Notes: generated from the sequence alone by a model not told the origin. DNA of 64,000 nt from Flavobacteriales bacterium ALC-1 (GCA_000171875.1 ABHI01000003.1:62001-126000); one strand, 5' to 3'; counted from the first letter of the stretch, positions 15,469 to 25,086 are shown. Program-made: numbers and translations.

Positions 15469-17619
15469 ATGAGAAACCTAATCACAATCGTAACCCTATT
15501 TTTAATCACTCTAGGAAATGCACAAACGACCATATCTGGAAAAGTAGTCGATAACAAAAATCAACCGATTTTTGGAGCCAACGTCTATTTAGAGGGGACT
15601 TATGATGGAGCAACAACTAATGAAGAAGGTAAATTCTCTTTTACAACTGACGAAAAAGGAACACAAACTTTAATTATTTCATTCCTATCGTATGAAACCA
15701 AAACAATAGTTGAAAATGTTTCAAAACTATCCAATCTTCAAATTAAATTGCGAGAAGATGTAGAAACTCTTGATGCTGTAGTTTTAAGTGCTGGTACATT
15801 TGAAGCTAATGATAACAGTAAGGTTTCAGTATTAAAACCATTAGATGTTGTGACTACAGCAAGTGCATTAGGTGACTTTGTTGGCGCACTACAAACACTT
15901 CCAGGAACGTCTAACGTAGCAGAGGATGGTCGTTTATTTGTAAGAGGAGGAAATGCTGATGAAACTCAAATTTTTATAGATGGTATAAGAGTGTTTACAC
16001 CTTATGCACCAACAACAAATAACATTCCAACTCGTGGACGTTATTCACCGTTTTTATTTGATGGTATTACGTTTTCAACAGGCGGGTATTCTTCGGAATA
16101 TGGCCAAGCGTTATCTAGTGTTTTACTTTTAAACACAGTAGATGAACCAGATCAAGAAAAAACAGATATTGGGATAATGACTGTTGGAGTAACTTTAGGA
16201 AACACGCAAAAATGGGAAAAGTCGTCTTTAAGTTTTAATGCTTCTTATATTAACCTTGCTCCATATTTAGCAGTTTTTGAGGATAGAAATGATTGGGAAT
16301 CTCCATACCAAGGAGCACAAGGTGAAACTGTTTTTAGACAAAAGTTAAATAACGGAATACTGAAGTTTTACGCTGCATTTGACACCTCAAAATTTGAATT
16401 GACTCAAGAAGATATCAACCTAGAAGAGGGTTTAGATTTTAAATTGAGTAATAACAATTTCTATTTGAATACATCATACAGAGGTGTATTGAGTAATAAT
16501 TGGAGTTTGCAAACAGGTTTGTCTTATACCTATGCTAAAAATGAAATTGGAATTATTACTAGTGATATTAATGACAATGAAAATTCTGCACACATAAAAT
16601 TGAAGCTAAAAAAACGTTTCAACAGTCGATTCAAATTGAGTTTTGGAGCAGAACAGTTTATTACTGATTTTGAAGAAAACTTTAAAGACGCTTCTTTTGA
16701 TGAAACCTATGGATTTAAAAATAATATTACAGCAGGTTTTGCTGAAGCAGATTTAATATTCTCAAAAGACTTAGCTTTAAAAGTGGGATTGCGAGCAGAT
16801 CATAGTTCTATATTTAATGAAACTAATGTTGCACCTAGAGCTGCATTGGCTTATAAAACTTCAAAAAACGGACAGTTCTCGTTGGCTTATGGTAATTTTT
16901 TTCAGAACCCAAACAGCTCTATCTTAAAATTTGAACAAAATTTAAAGGCTCAGAAAACATCGCATTTCATTCTTAACTATCAGTATGTGAATGATGGTAA
17001 AATATTTAGAGCAGAAGCTTATAGAAAGGACTATGATAACTTAGTTAAGTTTGATAGCGAATTTGAGAGTTTTGATTCTAACTATAATTTTTCTGGTGAT
17101 GGTTATGCTCAGGGTTTAGATTTATTTTGGCGCGATAATACAGGAGTTAAAAATTTAGATTATTGGGTAAGTTATTCTTATTTAGATACAGAACGTGATT
17201 ACAGAAATTTTCAAGAATCTGCACAACCGAGTTTTGCAACCAAGCACAACCTATATTTAGTCGGTAAATATTGGATTGAAGATTGGAAAAGTCAAGTTGG
17301 GTTTAGTTATGGGTTTTCTTCTGGACGACCATATACCAATCCTAATACCAATAAATTTCTCAGTGAGCGCACTAAATCGTTCAATAGTTTAAGTGTTAAT
17401 TGGGCTTATTTATTAAGTCCGCAGAAAATATTGTATTTCTCTGTTAATAATGTTTTAGGCTTTAAAAATATTAATGGGTATCAGTATGCAAATACACCAG
17501 ATATGAATGGTAATTTTAGTAGACGTGCTCTAACTCCTGCAGCAGACCAATTCTTCTTTGTAGGTTTCTTTTGGACGATTAGTGAAGATGGTACAGATAA
17601 TCAGTTAGATAATTTGTAA
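15469..17619 (+). CDS. TonB-dependent receptor with N-terminal carboxypeptidase-regulatory-like domain
   Basis: 716 residues. Signal peptide (LITIVTLFLITLGNAQ, cleavage near 19); CarboxypepD-regulatory-like domain about 20-100 (ISGKVVDNKNQPIFGANVYLEGTYDG); plug domain about 110-220 with LQTLPGTSNV, FVRGGNADETQIFIDGI; then an outer-membrane beta-barrel ending near FFFVGFFW. It imports an unidentified ligand across the outer membrane using TonB energy. No SusD-like partner follows; instead a dedicated tonB lies 90 bp downstream. The barrel is smaller than typical SusC (about 1000 residues), so a siderophore, vitamin, metal or peptide ligand is as likely as a glycan. Confidence 0.88.
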   Translation: MRNLITIVTLFLITLGNAQTTISGKVVDNKNQPIFGANVYLEGTYDGATTNEEGKFSFTTDEKGTQTLIISFLSYETKTIVENVSKLSNLQIKLREDVETLDAVVLSAGTFEANDNSKVSVLKPLDVVTTASALGDFVGALQTLPGTSNVAEDGRLFVRGGNADETQIFIDGIRVFTPYAPTTNNIPTRGRYSPFLFDGITFSTGGYSSEYGQALSSVLLLNTVDEPDQEKTDIGIMTVGVTLGNTQKWEKSSLSFNASYINLAPYLAVFEDRNDWESPYQGAQGETVFRQKLNNGILKFYAAFDTSKFELTQEDINLEEGLDFKLSNNNFYLNTSYRGVLSNNWSLQTGLSYTYAKNEIGIITSDINDNENSAHIKLKLKKRFNSRFKLSFGAEQFITDFEENFKDASFDETYGFKNNITAGFAEADLIFSKDLALKVGLRADHSSIFNETNVAPRAALAYKTSKNGQFSLAYGNFFQNPNSSILKFEQNLKAQKTSHFILNYQYVNDGKIFRAEAYRKDYDNLVKFDSEFESFDSNYNFSGDGYAQGLDLFWRDNTGVKNLDYWVSYSYLDTERDYRNFQESAQPSFATKHNLYLVGKYWIEDWKSQVGFSYGFSSGRPYTNPNTNKFLSERTKSFNSLSVNWAYLLSPQKILYFSVNNVLGFKNINGYQYANTPDMNGNFSRRALTPAADQFFFVGFFWTISEDGTDNQLDNL

Positions 17620-17643
17620 TTGTTAAATTATTAATTTTTAAGC

Positions 17644-17665
17644 AATTATGATATTTGTCATAATT
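17644..17665. promoter_or_regulatory. perfect 8-bp dyad overlapping a near-consensus -7 element upstream of tonB
   Basis: Arms AATTATGA (17644-17651) and TCATAATT (17658-17665) around a 6-base centre. GATATTTG at 17650-17657, one base from TAnnTTTG, overlaps the left half. This is the layout of a repressor operator over a promoter, 45 bp before the tonB start. Confidence 0.5.
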
Positions 17666-17709
17666 TAAAATGGAAATGATGCTTAGCTTTATGTGTAAAG
17701 TTAAAGATC

Positions 17710-18435
17710 ATGGAACTAAAAAAAAATCCAAAAGCCAATGTAGGTCGAAACAGCAGTTTATATTTTGCTGTTGGCTTAAACGTAATGTTACTCCTCACAT
17801 ATTTGGGGTTAGAACATAAGACTTACGAAACTGAAGCTACTGAGATTGATATCTTAATGTTAGACGAACAATTTGATGAAGAAATTCCCATTACAACTAT
17901 AGATTTACCACCTCCACCTCCTCCAAAACAAGTTGTAACAGAAGCTATTACTATAGTAGAAGATGTAGATGATGTAGAAGAGACTGTAATTGAAAGTACA
18001 GAAATAGGACAAGACGATGTTATAGAAGAACGAGTTGTTAGTGTTGAAGAAGTTGAAGTAGAAGAAGTAGAAGAGGATATCGAAGTACCCTTTGCTGTTA
18101 TTGAGAGAATACCACAATTTCCTGGTTGTAAAGGGACTAATGATGAGTTGAAAATTTGTTTTCAGAAGGAAATGAATAAGCATCTTCAGAAACACTTTAA
18201 ATACCCTGAAGCTGCTTCAGAGTTAAATATTCAAGGACGTGTATTTGTATTCTTCTTAATTAATAAAAATGGTGTCGTAACTAATATTAAGAGTAGAGGT
18301 CCAGATCGACTTTTAGAGAAGGAGGCAGAGCGTATTATTAGTTTATTACCAAAAATGAAGCCTGGTAAACAACGTAATAAGGCTGTAGGTGTACCTTATA
18401 GTATTCCTATAAATTTTAAATTAAAACAACAGTAA
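17710..18435 (+). CDS. tonB: energy transducer TonB
   Basis: 241 residues. A single N-terminal membrane helix (SLYFAVGLNVMLLLTYLGL, about 16-34), a periplasmic linker with a proline cluster (PPPPPPK at about 67-73) and a long acidic Glu/Val-rich stretch (about 80-130), then the C-terminal TonB domain typical of Bacteroidota: IERIPQFPGC, KYPEAASELNIQGRVFVFFLINKNG and the final YSIPINFKL. It carries proton-motive-force energy from ExbB/ExbD (not in this window) to the receptor encoded just upstream. The pairing indicates a receptor-dedicated TonB. Confidence 0.9.
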   Translation: MELKKNPKANVGRNSSLYFAVGLNVMLLLTYLGLEHKTYETEATEIDILMLDEQFDEEIPITTIDLPPPPPPKQVVTEAITIVEDVDDVEETVIESTEIGQDDVIEERVVSVEEVEVEEVEEDIEVPFAVIERIPQFPGCKGTNDELKICFQKEMNKHLQKHFKYPEAASELNIQGRVFVFFLINKNGVVTNIKSRGPDRLLEKEAERIISLLPKMKPGKQRNKAVGVPYSIPINFKLKQQ

Positions 18436-18479
18436 AGCTTTTTCCTAGTCTAGATTTATTTAGATACTAAAAGGATGCG

Positions 18480-18998
18480 TTACAATTCAGGGTTTTTAAT
18501 TGTGTACCAATTTATTAAAGCATCATTATAAGTAAACGTACCTGTATGTAACATACCTATTTTTTTTAAAATAGTGTTTGAGACGATGTGGTCTAATTCT
18601 GCAGCAGCACAGATTTCTTTAAGTTTTAAATCTTTAAAGCCATAATCTAATGATGCTAATGCTGCTTCAGTAGCATAACCATTTCCCCAATATTGCTCTT
18701 TTAGTCTGTAGCCAACATCGTAATAATTGAATTCTTTTCTTAAGTTTTGCTCGTATTTTAGACCAGACCAGCCGATAAATTCATTAGTATTTTTTAAAAT
18801 AATGGCTAAACGACCTATATTATTGGTTTTGTATTGCTCTAAAATACCCTTTATCATAGCTTTAGATTGCTCTATAGAGCTTACAGGATTATTACCCAAA
18901 TATTTATGAACATTTGGATTAGAGTCTAACTCAAAAAAATCTTTAGCATCAGCTTCTGTGATTGGTCTAAGAATTAGGCGTTTTGTTTTTATATTCAT
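18480..18998 (-). CDS. GNAT family N-acetyltransferase (RimJ/RimL-like)
   Basis: 172 residues beginning MNIKTKRLILRPITEADAKDFFEL, the common start of the Acetyltransf_3 group. The acetyl-CoA-binding loop lies in YRLKEQYWGNGYATEAALASLDYGF (about 111-135; Q/R-x-x-G-x-A pattern as YWGNGYA). The late HIVSNTILKKIGMLHTG matches the N-terminal-acyltransferase fold end. Substrate unknown (ribosomal protein, antibiotic or small amine). Its ATG overlaps the stop of the upstream small membrane protein gene by four bases, indicating coupling. Confidence 0.87.
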   Translation of the reverse strand: MNIKTKRLILRPITEADAKDFFELDSNPNVHKYLGNNPVSSIEQSKAMIKGILEQYKTNNIGRLAIILKNTNEFIGWSGLKYEQNLRKEFNYYDVGYRLKEQYWGNGYATEAALASLDYGFKDLKLKEICAAAELDHIVSNTILKKIGMLHTGTFTYNDALINWYTIKNPEL

Positions 18999-19258
18999 TT
19001 AACCTGTATTAGATATATAATAATGATAGTTATGGCGATATAAAATATTCTACCATATATTGTTAGCTCATTAGCTTGTTTCACTTTTAAATCAAAACCA
19101 TATGCTTTAAAACGTTCCATCTCAGATTGATTAAAATCATTTTTTCTGAATTTATCTATCCCAAAAAATGCAAAAGGAATAAAGAAAAATGTTAGTGCTT
19201 CAGAACTAGTCAATGGTATTGTTTTTCTTTTTTCTTTATTTTTCTCTTCTAGTATCAA
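18995..19258 (-). CDS. small membrane protein, unknown function
   Basis: 87 residues. A charged N-terminus (EEKNKEKRKTIPLTSSEAL), a hydrophobic segment FFFIPFAFFGIDKF, then a basic stretch and a C-terminal membrane helix IFYIAITIIIIYLIQV. The phrase TSSEALTFFFIPF recurs in small flavobacterial membrane proteins as I recall them, but I assign no function. The 4-base overlap with the GNAT start supports its being a real gene. Confidence 0.6.
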   Translation of the reverse strand: MILEEKNKEKRKTIPLTSSEALTFFFIPFAFFGIDKFRKNDFNQSEMERFKAYGFDLKVKQANELTIYGRIFYIAITIIIIYLIQVK

Positions 19259-19274
19259 ATTTAACTAAGAATAA

Positions 19275-19829
19275 TTACTTCCACTTAATATTACAACCCA
19301 TACTTGGTTTTTGGTTGGAACTCACATTTTCATTGTTTACCAATGCATTGATAGCCGCTCGCAAATCTTTTCCTGTAACAGGAATACCATTTCCAGGTCT
19401 AGAATCATCTAATTGACCAGTATAAACTAATTTTAATTCTCCATCAAAAAGAAAGAAATCTGGTGTGCATGCAGCGTCATATGCTTTTGCAACATCTTGA
19501 GTTTGATCGTATAAATACGGAAAAATATAATCATTATCTAAAGCAGTTTGTTTCATTAAATGAGGTGCATCTTGTGGATAATTTTCTACATCGTTACTAG
19601 ATATAGCAATACAATTAATACCTTTTAAAATAGAGTCTTTTGCTAATTGCGATAACTGAGAATTAACATGAACAACAAAAGGGCAGTGGTTGCAGATAAA
19701 CATAACTAAAGTTCCAGTAGCGCCTTTTAATTCGTTGAGTGATTTTGTAATATTATCTACAGTGTCTATTAATTTAAAGTCAGGTGCTTTGGTGCCTAAA
19801 GGCAACATATTAGATGGAGTTAAGGCCAT
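19275..19829 (-). CDS. thioredoxin-like/peroxiredoxin-like protein (AhpC-TSA fold)
   Basis: 184 residues, no signal peptide. Thioredoxin fold with CNHC at residues 46-49 (MFICNHCPFVVHVN), the position of the redox-active CxxC. The N-terminal APDFKLIDT and the later CTPDFFLFDGELKLVYTGQLDD (cis-Pro region) fit the thioredoxin-family group that also includes YfhL/resA-type cytoplasmic proteins. Likely a thiol reductase or peroxidase; no partner is nearby. Divergent from CsaA with 35 bp between starts. Its 3' end is 16 bp before the small membrane protein start, so the three minus genes may form one unit. Confidence 0.85.
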   Translation of the reverse strand: MALTPSNMLPLGTKAPDFKLIDTVDNITKSLNELKGATGTLVMFICNHCPFVVHVNSQLSQLAKDSILKGINCIAISSNDVENYPQDAPHLMKQTALDNDYIFPYLYDQTQDVAKAYDAACTPDFFLFDGELKLVYTGQLDDSRPGNGIPVTGKDLRAAINALVNNENVSSNQKPSMGCNIKWK

Positions 19830-19864
19830 TGTGATATTTCGTTTTTATTTCTTAGCTTTAAGGG

Positions 19865-20200
19865 ATGGATAATATAATAACATTTGAAGACTTTACCAAG
19901 GTAGATTTACGCATAGGAACCATTATTGAGGTCAATGATTTTCCTAATGCGCGTCAGCCTGCGTATCAACTCACAATTGACTTTGGTGATTTAGGTGTTA
20001 GAAAATCCTCTGCACAAATAACAACACAATACAGTATAGATGACTTAATTAATCGTCAGATAGTTGCTGTCATCAACTTTCCTAAAAAACAGATTGCCAA
20101 TTTTATGAGCGAATGTTTAGTAATGGGTGCGGTTAAAGAAAATGATGTTTTCCTCTTGCATCCTGAGACTAAAGTTAAGAATGGAATGGTGGTTTCTTAA
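19865..20200 (+). CDS. csaA: tRNA-binding protein CsaA
   Basis: 111 residues, the full family length. OB-fold signature FTKVDLRIGTIIEVNDFPNARQPAYQLTIDFG (about 8-40), then SSAQIT and VINFPKKQIANFMSECLVMGA (about 80-100), the EMAP-II/Arc1p-like tRNA-binding pattern. CsaA is a homodimeric tRNA-binding protein with reported chaperone activity in secretion. Single gene; converges on the M14 peptidase gene with one base between stop codons. Confidence 0.93.
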   Translation: MDNIITFEDFTKVDLRIGTIIEVNDFPNARQPAYQLTIDFGDLGVRKSSAQITTQYSIDDLINRQIVAVINFPKKQIANFMSECLVMGAVKENDVFLLHPETKVKNGMVVS

Positions 20201-20201
20201 A

Positions 20202-22706
20202 TCACATCTCATCTCTAAAGAAAATAGCATTCATTAATAATTTATTTGTACCATACCAAAAAGCCCTAAAATTGGTGTTATCTGTAAATGCTACAATAGT
20301 TCCACGTCCAATCCCGCCTATTTTTATAGGAACAGTACTACTAATACTATCTAAATTTTCTTCAGATATATAACCACTTAACAATGGGTTTTTAGTGTAT
20401 TGTATTGGGTTATTGTAACTATTCTTGTCAGGATTAATAAACAGTGTTGTGTTTCTAAACATGGCGAGTTTATCATTTTTGTATCCAAAATTAATAGGAT
20501 GTGAACGATCTAATTGTGTTTCAAAAATAGCACCACCAATAACTTGAGCTCCTCTGAAGTCTCCGCGTTCTTCAAAACTGATATTTTTAGCAATATGCTT
20601 CTTTTTCTTAAAATCGATTTTCATCAGTTCTTTAGAATTTAGGTATTTCAACGCATTTCTATAAGCAATTAAAGTACCACCTCCTTGAATCCAGGTTTTT
20701 AATTTTTTAGTATTACCTTCATTAAGTCCAGAAGAATTTACCATAATAATAGTATTATAACGACTTAAATCCGCTCTGCTAATACTTTTAGTATCTAGTT
20801 TTGTTGCTGTAATATCGTAGCGAGTGTCTAATAAATGCCATATTTCACCAGCATCGTAAGACGTCATTCCATCACCAACTAAAAGTGCAATTTTAGGTAG
20901 TTCTAAAGCTCTAAAATTACGGCTACCTAAGTCAATACCTTCGTTAAGTCCAGTAGAAACTGCGTTAATCTTAATATGACTTTCTTGAGCTAGATTATTC
21001 AAAAACGCATAGATTTCGGAAGTATTCATATCCTGATTTCTAGCAGGAATCATAATAGTGCCATAATCATATTTTTTACCATTAGACTTAAATGTTTTCA
21101 TGCTTACTTTAGCTCGTAGCCCTTTCTTTAAAACCTGATTTAAAAGTTTTGGTGAGTAATACTCGTTCCATTCAAAAAGATATGCATATTCACTTTTCGA
21201 AGCTACTCCACCTTTTAAGTGTTGTAAGTCTTTAACAACCTCACCCGCTTTAACAGTAGTAGTTTCTGTATAGTCTAAGTTGAATGCTAAAGGGAATGTC
21301 CATGCTGAAATATCGTAAAATAAACTATCCTGAAATGAAATTCGCTTTTCGAACATAGCATTGATCAATCTTGTGTTTTTTTGATTTTTTGGTACTATAT
21401 AGCTGTAGCCTTTTTTATAATTTTTTCCGTTTAACGAAAAATCAGATTTCACATCATGAAACTTAATCTTATGACGGTTTAAAATTTCAGCTAAGTGGTA
21501 GGTTTTTGCTGCATCTTTTTCGTCTCCAAAGACAATTGCTTTATTCCCTTCCTTCGAGGCTTCATTTCGAGCATTTTTAAAGAAATTATGCTGATAGTCT
21601 AATATTTCTTTTCGCATGCCATTTGCAGCTTCAAGTGTTGATAAAGCAGCAGTAAATTGATTTCTAATTGAAAATGGGAAAGTTAAAATTCCATTTTCAC
21701 TCTCTTGAATATGTCCGCGAGAACTTCCTTGTTCAAACAAAATACCAATCCCACCATTAATATCTGGAAATGTTGAGCCTTTGCCATAATAGAAATCATC
21801 GAAACTCTCTTCAGAATAGTATAGAGATCCAATATTATCTAGTGCTTTGGCATGATAGTTTGCAATGCCTTTTGTTAAGTCTTGATTTAGCTGAGGTGTT
21901 AGTGGATGCGTGCGAGACGGAATACCTGGTTGAAAGAAAAATGTAGAATTCGTACCCATTTCATGATGATCAGTTAAGATGTTTGGCATCCAACTATGAA
22001 ATGATTTTATTCGTGCTCTCGATTCTGGTAGTTGCACAGGTAGCCAATCTCTATTCATATCAAACCAATAGTGATTGGTGCGTCCACCAGGCCAAACTTC
22101 GCTATATTCTCTATCGTTAGGATCTGGATTAAGATTAATATTTTTATTAGTATTAGCCCAATATGCAAAACGTTGCAAGCCATCTGGATTAAATGAAGGG
22201 TCAAAAAGAATAACCGCATTGTTTAATAAATCGTCAATTTTAGAACCTTCAGCCGCTGCTAAATAATAAGCCGCTAATAATGAAGCATTAGAACCACTTG
22301 GTTCATTACCATGAATGGAAAACCCTTGGTATACTACTATAGGTCTATTTTCAGTATTACTGGAATTAGATTCTGTAGCTTCAATATGGGCAGATTGGAT
22401 AGCATTAATATTTTGATGATTCTCTGGAGAAGTAATCGTTAATAATAATAAAGGCCTATCTTCAAAGGTTTTACCTCTATCTTCAATTGTAATACGGTCT
22501 GATGCACTAGCTAAAGCTTTCATATATTCTGCCAACTTATCGTGCGTAATATGCCATTCACCAACATCGTGTCCTATAACACTTTGTGGTGTAGGAATAC
22601 TTGGGTTGTACTGAACATCTTGTGGTAAATAATAGGATAAATCAGTTTGCGATTGAGAAAATAGGGTAGATGTCGCTAATAAAAAGAGGAGTACTATTCG
22701 TTGCAT
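20202..22706 (-). CDS. M14 family zinc carboxypeptidase, secreted
   Basis: 834 residues. Signal peptide (IVLLFLLATSTLFSQ). The M14 zinc motif is HGNE (His132, Glu135) with the third ligand in LTDHHEMG; the substrate Arg is in FDMNRDW. After about residue 380 comes a long C-terminal half with LPKIALLVGDGMTSYDAGEIWHLLD and NTIIMVNSSGL, a class-I-glutaminase-like fold without a visible catalytic triad. It probably trims C-terminal residues from peptides in the periplasm or outside. A paralogue with the same two-part layout lies at 51432-53912. Confidence 0.88.
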   Translation of the reverse strand: MQRIVLLFLLATSTLFSQSQTDLSYYLPQDVQYNPSIPTPQSVIGHDVGEWHITHDKLAEYMKALASASDRITIEDRGKTFEDRPLLLLTITSPENHQNINAIQSAHIEATESNSSNTENRPIVVYQGFSIHGNEPSGSNASLLAAYYLAAAEGSKIDDLLNNAVILFDPSFNPDGLQRFAYWANTNKNINLNPDPNDREYSEVWPGGRTNHYWFDMNRDWLPVQLPESRARIKSFHSWMPNILTDHHEMGTNSTFFFQPGIPSRTHPLTPQLNQDLTKGIANYHAKALDNIGSLYYSEESFDDFYYGKGSTFPDINGGIGILFEQGSSRGHIQESENGILTFPFSIRNQFTAALSTLEAANGMRKEILDYQHNFFKNARNEASKEGNKAIVFGDEKDAAKTYHLAEILNRHKIKFHDVKSDFSLNGKNYKKGYSYIVPKNQKNTRLINAMFEKRISFQDSLFYDISAWTFPLAFNLDYTETTTVKAGEVVKDLQHLKGGVASKSEYAYLFEWNEYYSPKLLNQVLKKGLRAKVSMKTFKSNGKKYDYGTIMIPARNQDMNTSEIYAFLNNLAQESHIKINAVSTGLNEGIDLGSRNFRALELPKIALLVGDGMTSYDAGEIWHLLDTRYDITATKLDTKSISRADLSRYNTIIMVNSSGLNEGNTKKLKTWIQGGGTLIAYRNALKYLNSKELMKIDFKKKKHIAKNISFEERGDFRGAQVIGGAIFETQLDRSHPINFGYKNDKLAMFRNTTLFINPDKNSYNNPIQYTKNPLLSGYISEENLDSISSTVPIKIGGIGRGTIVAFTDNTNFRAFWYGTNKLLMNAIFFRDEM

Positions 22707-22726
22707 AGAAATTAGGTTAGTTAAAG

Positions 22727-22766
22727 TTTAAAAATAAAAAAAACCCTGACAGTTATGTAGGGTTTT
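22727..22766 (-). terminator. rho-independent terminator after the DUF3276 gene
   Basis: Stem AGGGTTTT/AAAACCCT (22759-22766 with 22740-22747), 11-base loop, followed on the minus strand by a run of eight T residues. It separates the DUF3276 unit from the M14 gene starting at 22706. Confidence 0.8.
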
Positions 22767-22792
22767 CTATATAATTTTTAAGGAAGTTGGTT

Positions 22793-23182
22793 TTAAATGT
22801 CGTCGAAACTGATATCAGTAAAGCTATCTGTACCTTTTGTATCTTCTGGTGTTTTAGCTTCTTGCGCTACAAAATCATCTTCACGTTTATAATCTTTTTG
22901 ATGACGTTCACTAATGACTTCTTCTCCTTTTTCATTAATAATATAATCTGTCATTTCTGCTAAAATTTCTCTAAACTCAGTAAAATCTTCTTTGTAAAGG
23001 TAAATTTTATGTTTCTTGTAATGAAAAGAACCATCGTCGTTGGTAAACTTTTTACTTTCCGTAATTGTTAAATAATAATCACCAGCTTTAGTAGCTCTTA
23101 CATCAAAGAAATAGGTTCTTCTGCCTGCACGTAATACTTTAGAATAAATTTCTTCTTTGTCCATCATTCCATAATCACTCAT
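22793..23182 (-). CDS. DUF3276 family protein (PUR-alpha-like nucleic acid-binding)
   Basis: 129 residues from MSDYGMMDKEEI; the longer frame (from 23206) adds only a lysine-rich leader and is not preferred. The core IYSKVLRAGRRTYFFDVRATKAGDYYLTITESKK...HKIYLYKEDFTEFREILAEMTDYI has the strand-strand-strand-helix PUR repeat of this family, conserved across Bacteroidota. Such proteins bind single-stranded nucleic acid in known cases; cellular role in bacteria is not settled. A disordered acidic tail follows (about 95-129). The terminator downstream suggests a monocistronic or last gene. Confidence 0.85.
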   Translation of the reverse strand: MSDYGMMDKEEIYSKVLRAGRRTYFFDVRATKAGDYYLTITESKKFTNDDGSFHYKKHKIYLYKEDFTEFREILAEMTDYIINEKGEEVISERHQKDYKREDDFVAQEAKTPEDTKGTDSFTDISFDDI

Positions 23183-23246
23183 AACTAATTTTTTTTTTAA
23201 TTTCAATTCAAAAATCTAAAAAAAAAGTTAGCTAAGCAACTAATTA

Positions 23247-25001
23247 TTACTTTTCTTTTTCTGAGAGTTGTTTGGTGTATAACTCCTTGTAGTAACCATC
23301 AGTATTTATAAGACTTTCGTGACTTCCTGACTGAATTACTTTACCACCATCTAAGACAATAATTTGATCTGCATTTTTTGCTGAAGACACACGATGGCTT
23401 ACAATTATTGTTGTTTTGTCTTTGGTGAGCTTAACTAAATTTTTAAGAATTTTTTCTTCAGTTTCAGTATCTACAGCAGATAGACAGTCGTCAAATAACA
23501 AAATGTCTGGCTTTTTAATAATTGCCCTTGCTATAGATACTCGTTGTTTTTGTCCACCAGAAAGTGTAATGCCACGTTCTCCCAAAATAGTATCATAGCC
23601 TTTGTTAAAGTCAATAATGTTTTTATGTACTCTAGCATTTTTTGCAGCTTCATAGACTTCTTCATCCGTAGCATCTTCTTTACCAAATTTGATATTGTTT
23701 TTAATGGTGTCAGAAAATAAGAAAGCATCTTGTGGTACATAACCAATACTTTCACGAAGACTTAAAAGATTAAGATCAGAAATTACAGTATCATCAACCA
23801 TAATAATTCCATTATTAATGTCATAGAGACGACCAATTAAATCTAAAATGGTGGATTTCCCTGAACCAGTTTTCCCTAATATAGCTAGAGTTTCGCCTGA
23901 TTTTAAAGTAAAACTTACATTCTTAAGTGCTTCAATATTTGTATCTGGATAAATAAAAGACACATTTTTAAATTCAATATCTCCTTTAATAGGTGTTAAT
24001 TCTTTAGTGTTATTGGTAATATCTGGTTTGGTTTTTAGAAATTCATTAATACGTTCTTGTGATGCTTCTGCTTGTTGCACTAAGGAGGTAACCCAACCCA
24101 CTGTTGCAACAGGCCATGTCAACATATTTACATAGATAATGAACTCAGCTATGGTTCCTATATTTTCAATTTCACCGCTCATGTATTGCATACCACCAAT
24201 ATAAATGACGATAAGGTTACTAATACCTATTAGCAATATCATCAGTGGAAAAAACAAAGCTTGCACTTTAGTTAAGTTAATTTGTTTCTTACGATTTTCT
24301 GCTGAAAGCTCTTCAAACTCAGTATTTGTTCTTGGTTCAATGCCATAAGATTTTATGACAGAAATACCACTAAATGTTTCTTGACTATAAGTAGAAAGAG
24401 TAGAAAGCGACTGCTGCACTATTGTACTACGTTTGTTAATGAGTCGGCTTAACTTATAAATGGCTACTGATAGAAACGGTAAAGGTAATAGTGTGTATAA
24501 AGTTAGCTTAGGAGCTGTACCTATCATATATATTATCGCGACTGTAAATAAGGTAATTGTATTAATAGTGTACATTAAAGCTGGACCAACATACATACGT
24601 ACTTTACCAACGTCTTCACTAATACGATTCATTAAATCACCAGTTCTGTTAGACTTGTAAAAATTTAGAGATAAGACCTGATAATGCTGATAGATTTCAT
24701 TTTTAAGGCCAAACTCAATATAACGTGATACATTAATAATAGTTTGTCGCATTAAAAATGTAAAAAGACCAGCTATAATAGCAGCTCCAACAATATATAA
24801 TACATTAGTGATTAATTCAGTTTTAAAAATTTCATAAGAAATGTCTCCACTTAACCTGTCTGCTATAACATTGATTGATGCACCAACTAATCTAGGTGTA
24901 AAAAGCGAAAATATTCTGGCAATAATAGTAATGATTACACCAACAATTAATTGATATCTATATTTAAAAAAGTATTTATTGAGATGCTTTAGTGCTTTCA
25001 T
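23247..25001 (-). CDS. ABC transporter, fused permease and ATPase (MsbA/MdlB-type exporter)
   Basis: 584 residues, half-size exporter. Six membrane helices in about 1-310 (ABC type-1 permease), then the nucleotide-binding domain with Walker A GKTGSGKST (about 374-382), Q-loop YVPQDAF, signature LSGGQKQRV (about 481-489), Walker B DILLFDD and switch His in IIVSHRV. Works as a homodimer or with a partner; likely exports a lipid, peptide or drug. No second half-transporter is adjacent. Its start is 131 bp from the divergent leucine dehydrogenase start and a TATTTTTG -7 box precedes it. Confidence 0.92.
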   Translation of the reverse strand: MKALKHLNKYFFKYRYQLIVGVIITIIARIFSLFTPRLVGASINVIADRLSGDISYEIFKTELITNVLYIVGAAIIAGLFTFLMRQTIINVSRYIEFGLKNEIYQHYQVLSLNFYKSNRTGDLMNRISEDVGKVRMYVGPALMYTINTITLFTVAIIYMIGTAPKLTLYTLLPLPFLSVAIYKLSRLINKRSTIVQQSLSTLSTYSQETFSGISVIKSYGIEPRTNTEFEELSAENRKKQINLTKVQALFFPLMILLIGISNLIVIYIGGMQYMSGEIENIGTIAEFIIYVNMLTWPVATVGWVTSLVQQAEASQERINEFLKTKPDITNNTKELTPIKGDIEFKNVSFIYPDTNIEALKNVSFTLKSGETLAILGKTGSGKSTILDLIGRLYDINNGIIMVDDTVISDLNLLSLRESIGYVPQDAFLFSDTIKNNIKFGKEDATDEEVYEAAKNARVHKNIIDFNKGYDTILGERGITLSGGQKQRVSIARAIIKKPDILLFDDCLSAVDTETEEKILKNLVKLTKDKTTIIVSHRVSSAKNADQIIVLDGGKVIQSGSHESLINTDGYYKELYTKQLSEKEK

Positions 25002-25017
25002 GTTGATTTTAGTAGGT

Positions 25018-25025
25018 CAAAAATA
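25018..25025 (-). promoter_or_regulatory. -7 promoter element (TATTTTTG on the minus strand) for the ABC exporter
   Basis: Exact TAnnTTTG match 16 bases upstream of the start at 25001; no clear -33 TTG at standard spacing. Confidence 0.45.
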
Positions 25026-25055
25026 TTGCGATAATCGTATTTTATAGTTAATATT

Positions 25056-25086
25056 TTGCTAATCCTCTAATTATAATTTATTTTTG
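25056..25086 (+). promoter_or_regulatory. promoter for leucine dehydrogenase
   Basis: -33 TTG at 25056-25058, 20-base spacer, -7 TATTTTTG at 25079-25086: a full match to the Bacteroidota consensus. The start codon at 25133 gives a leader of roughly 35-40 bases. Confidence 0.75.
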
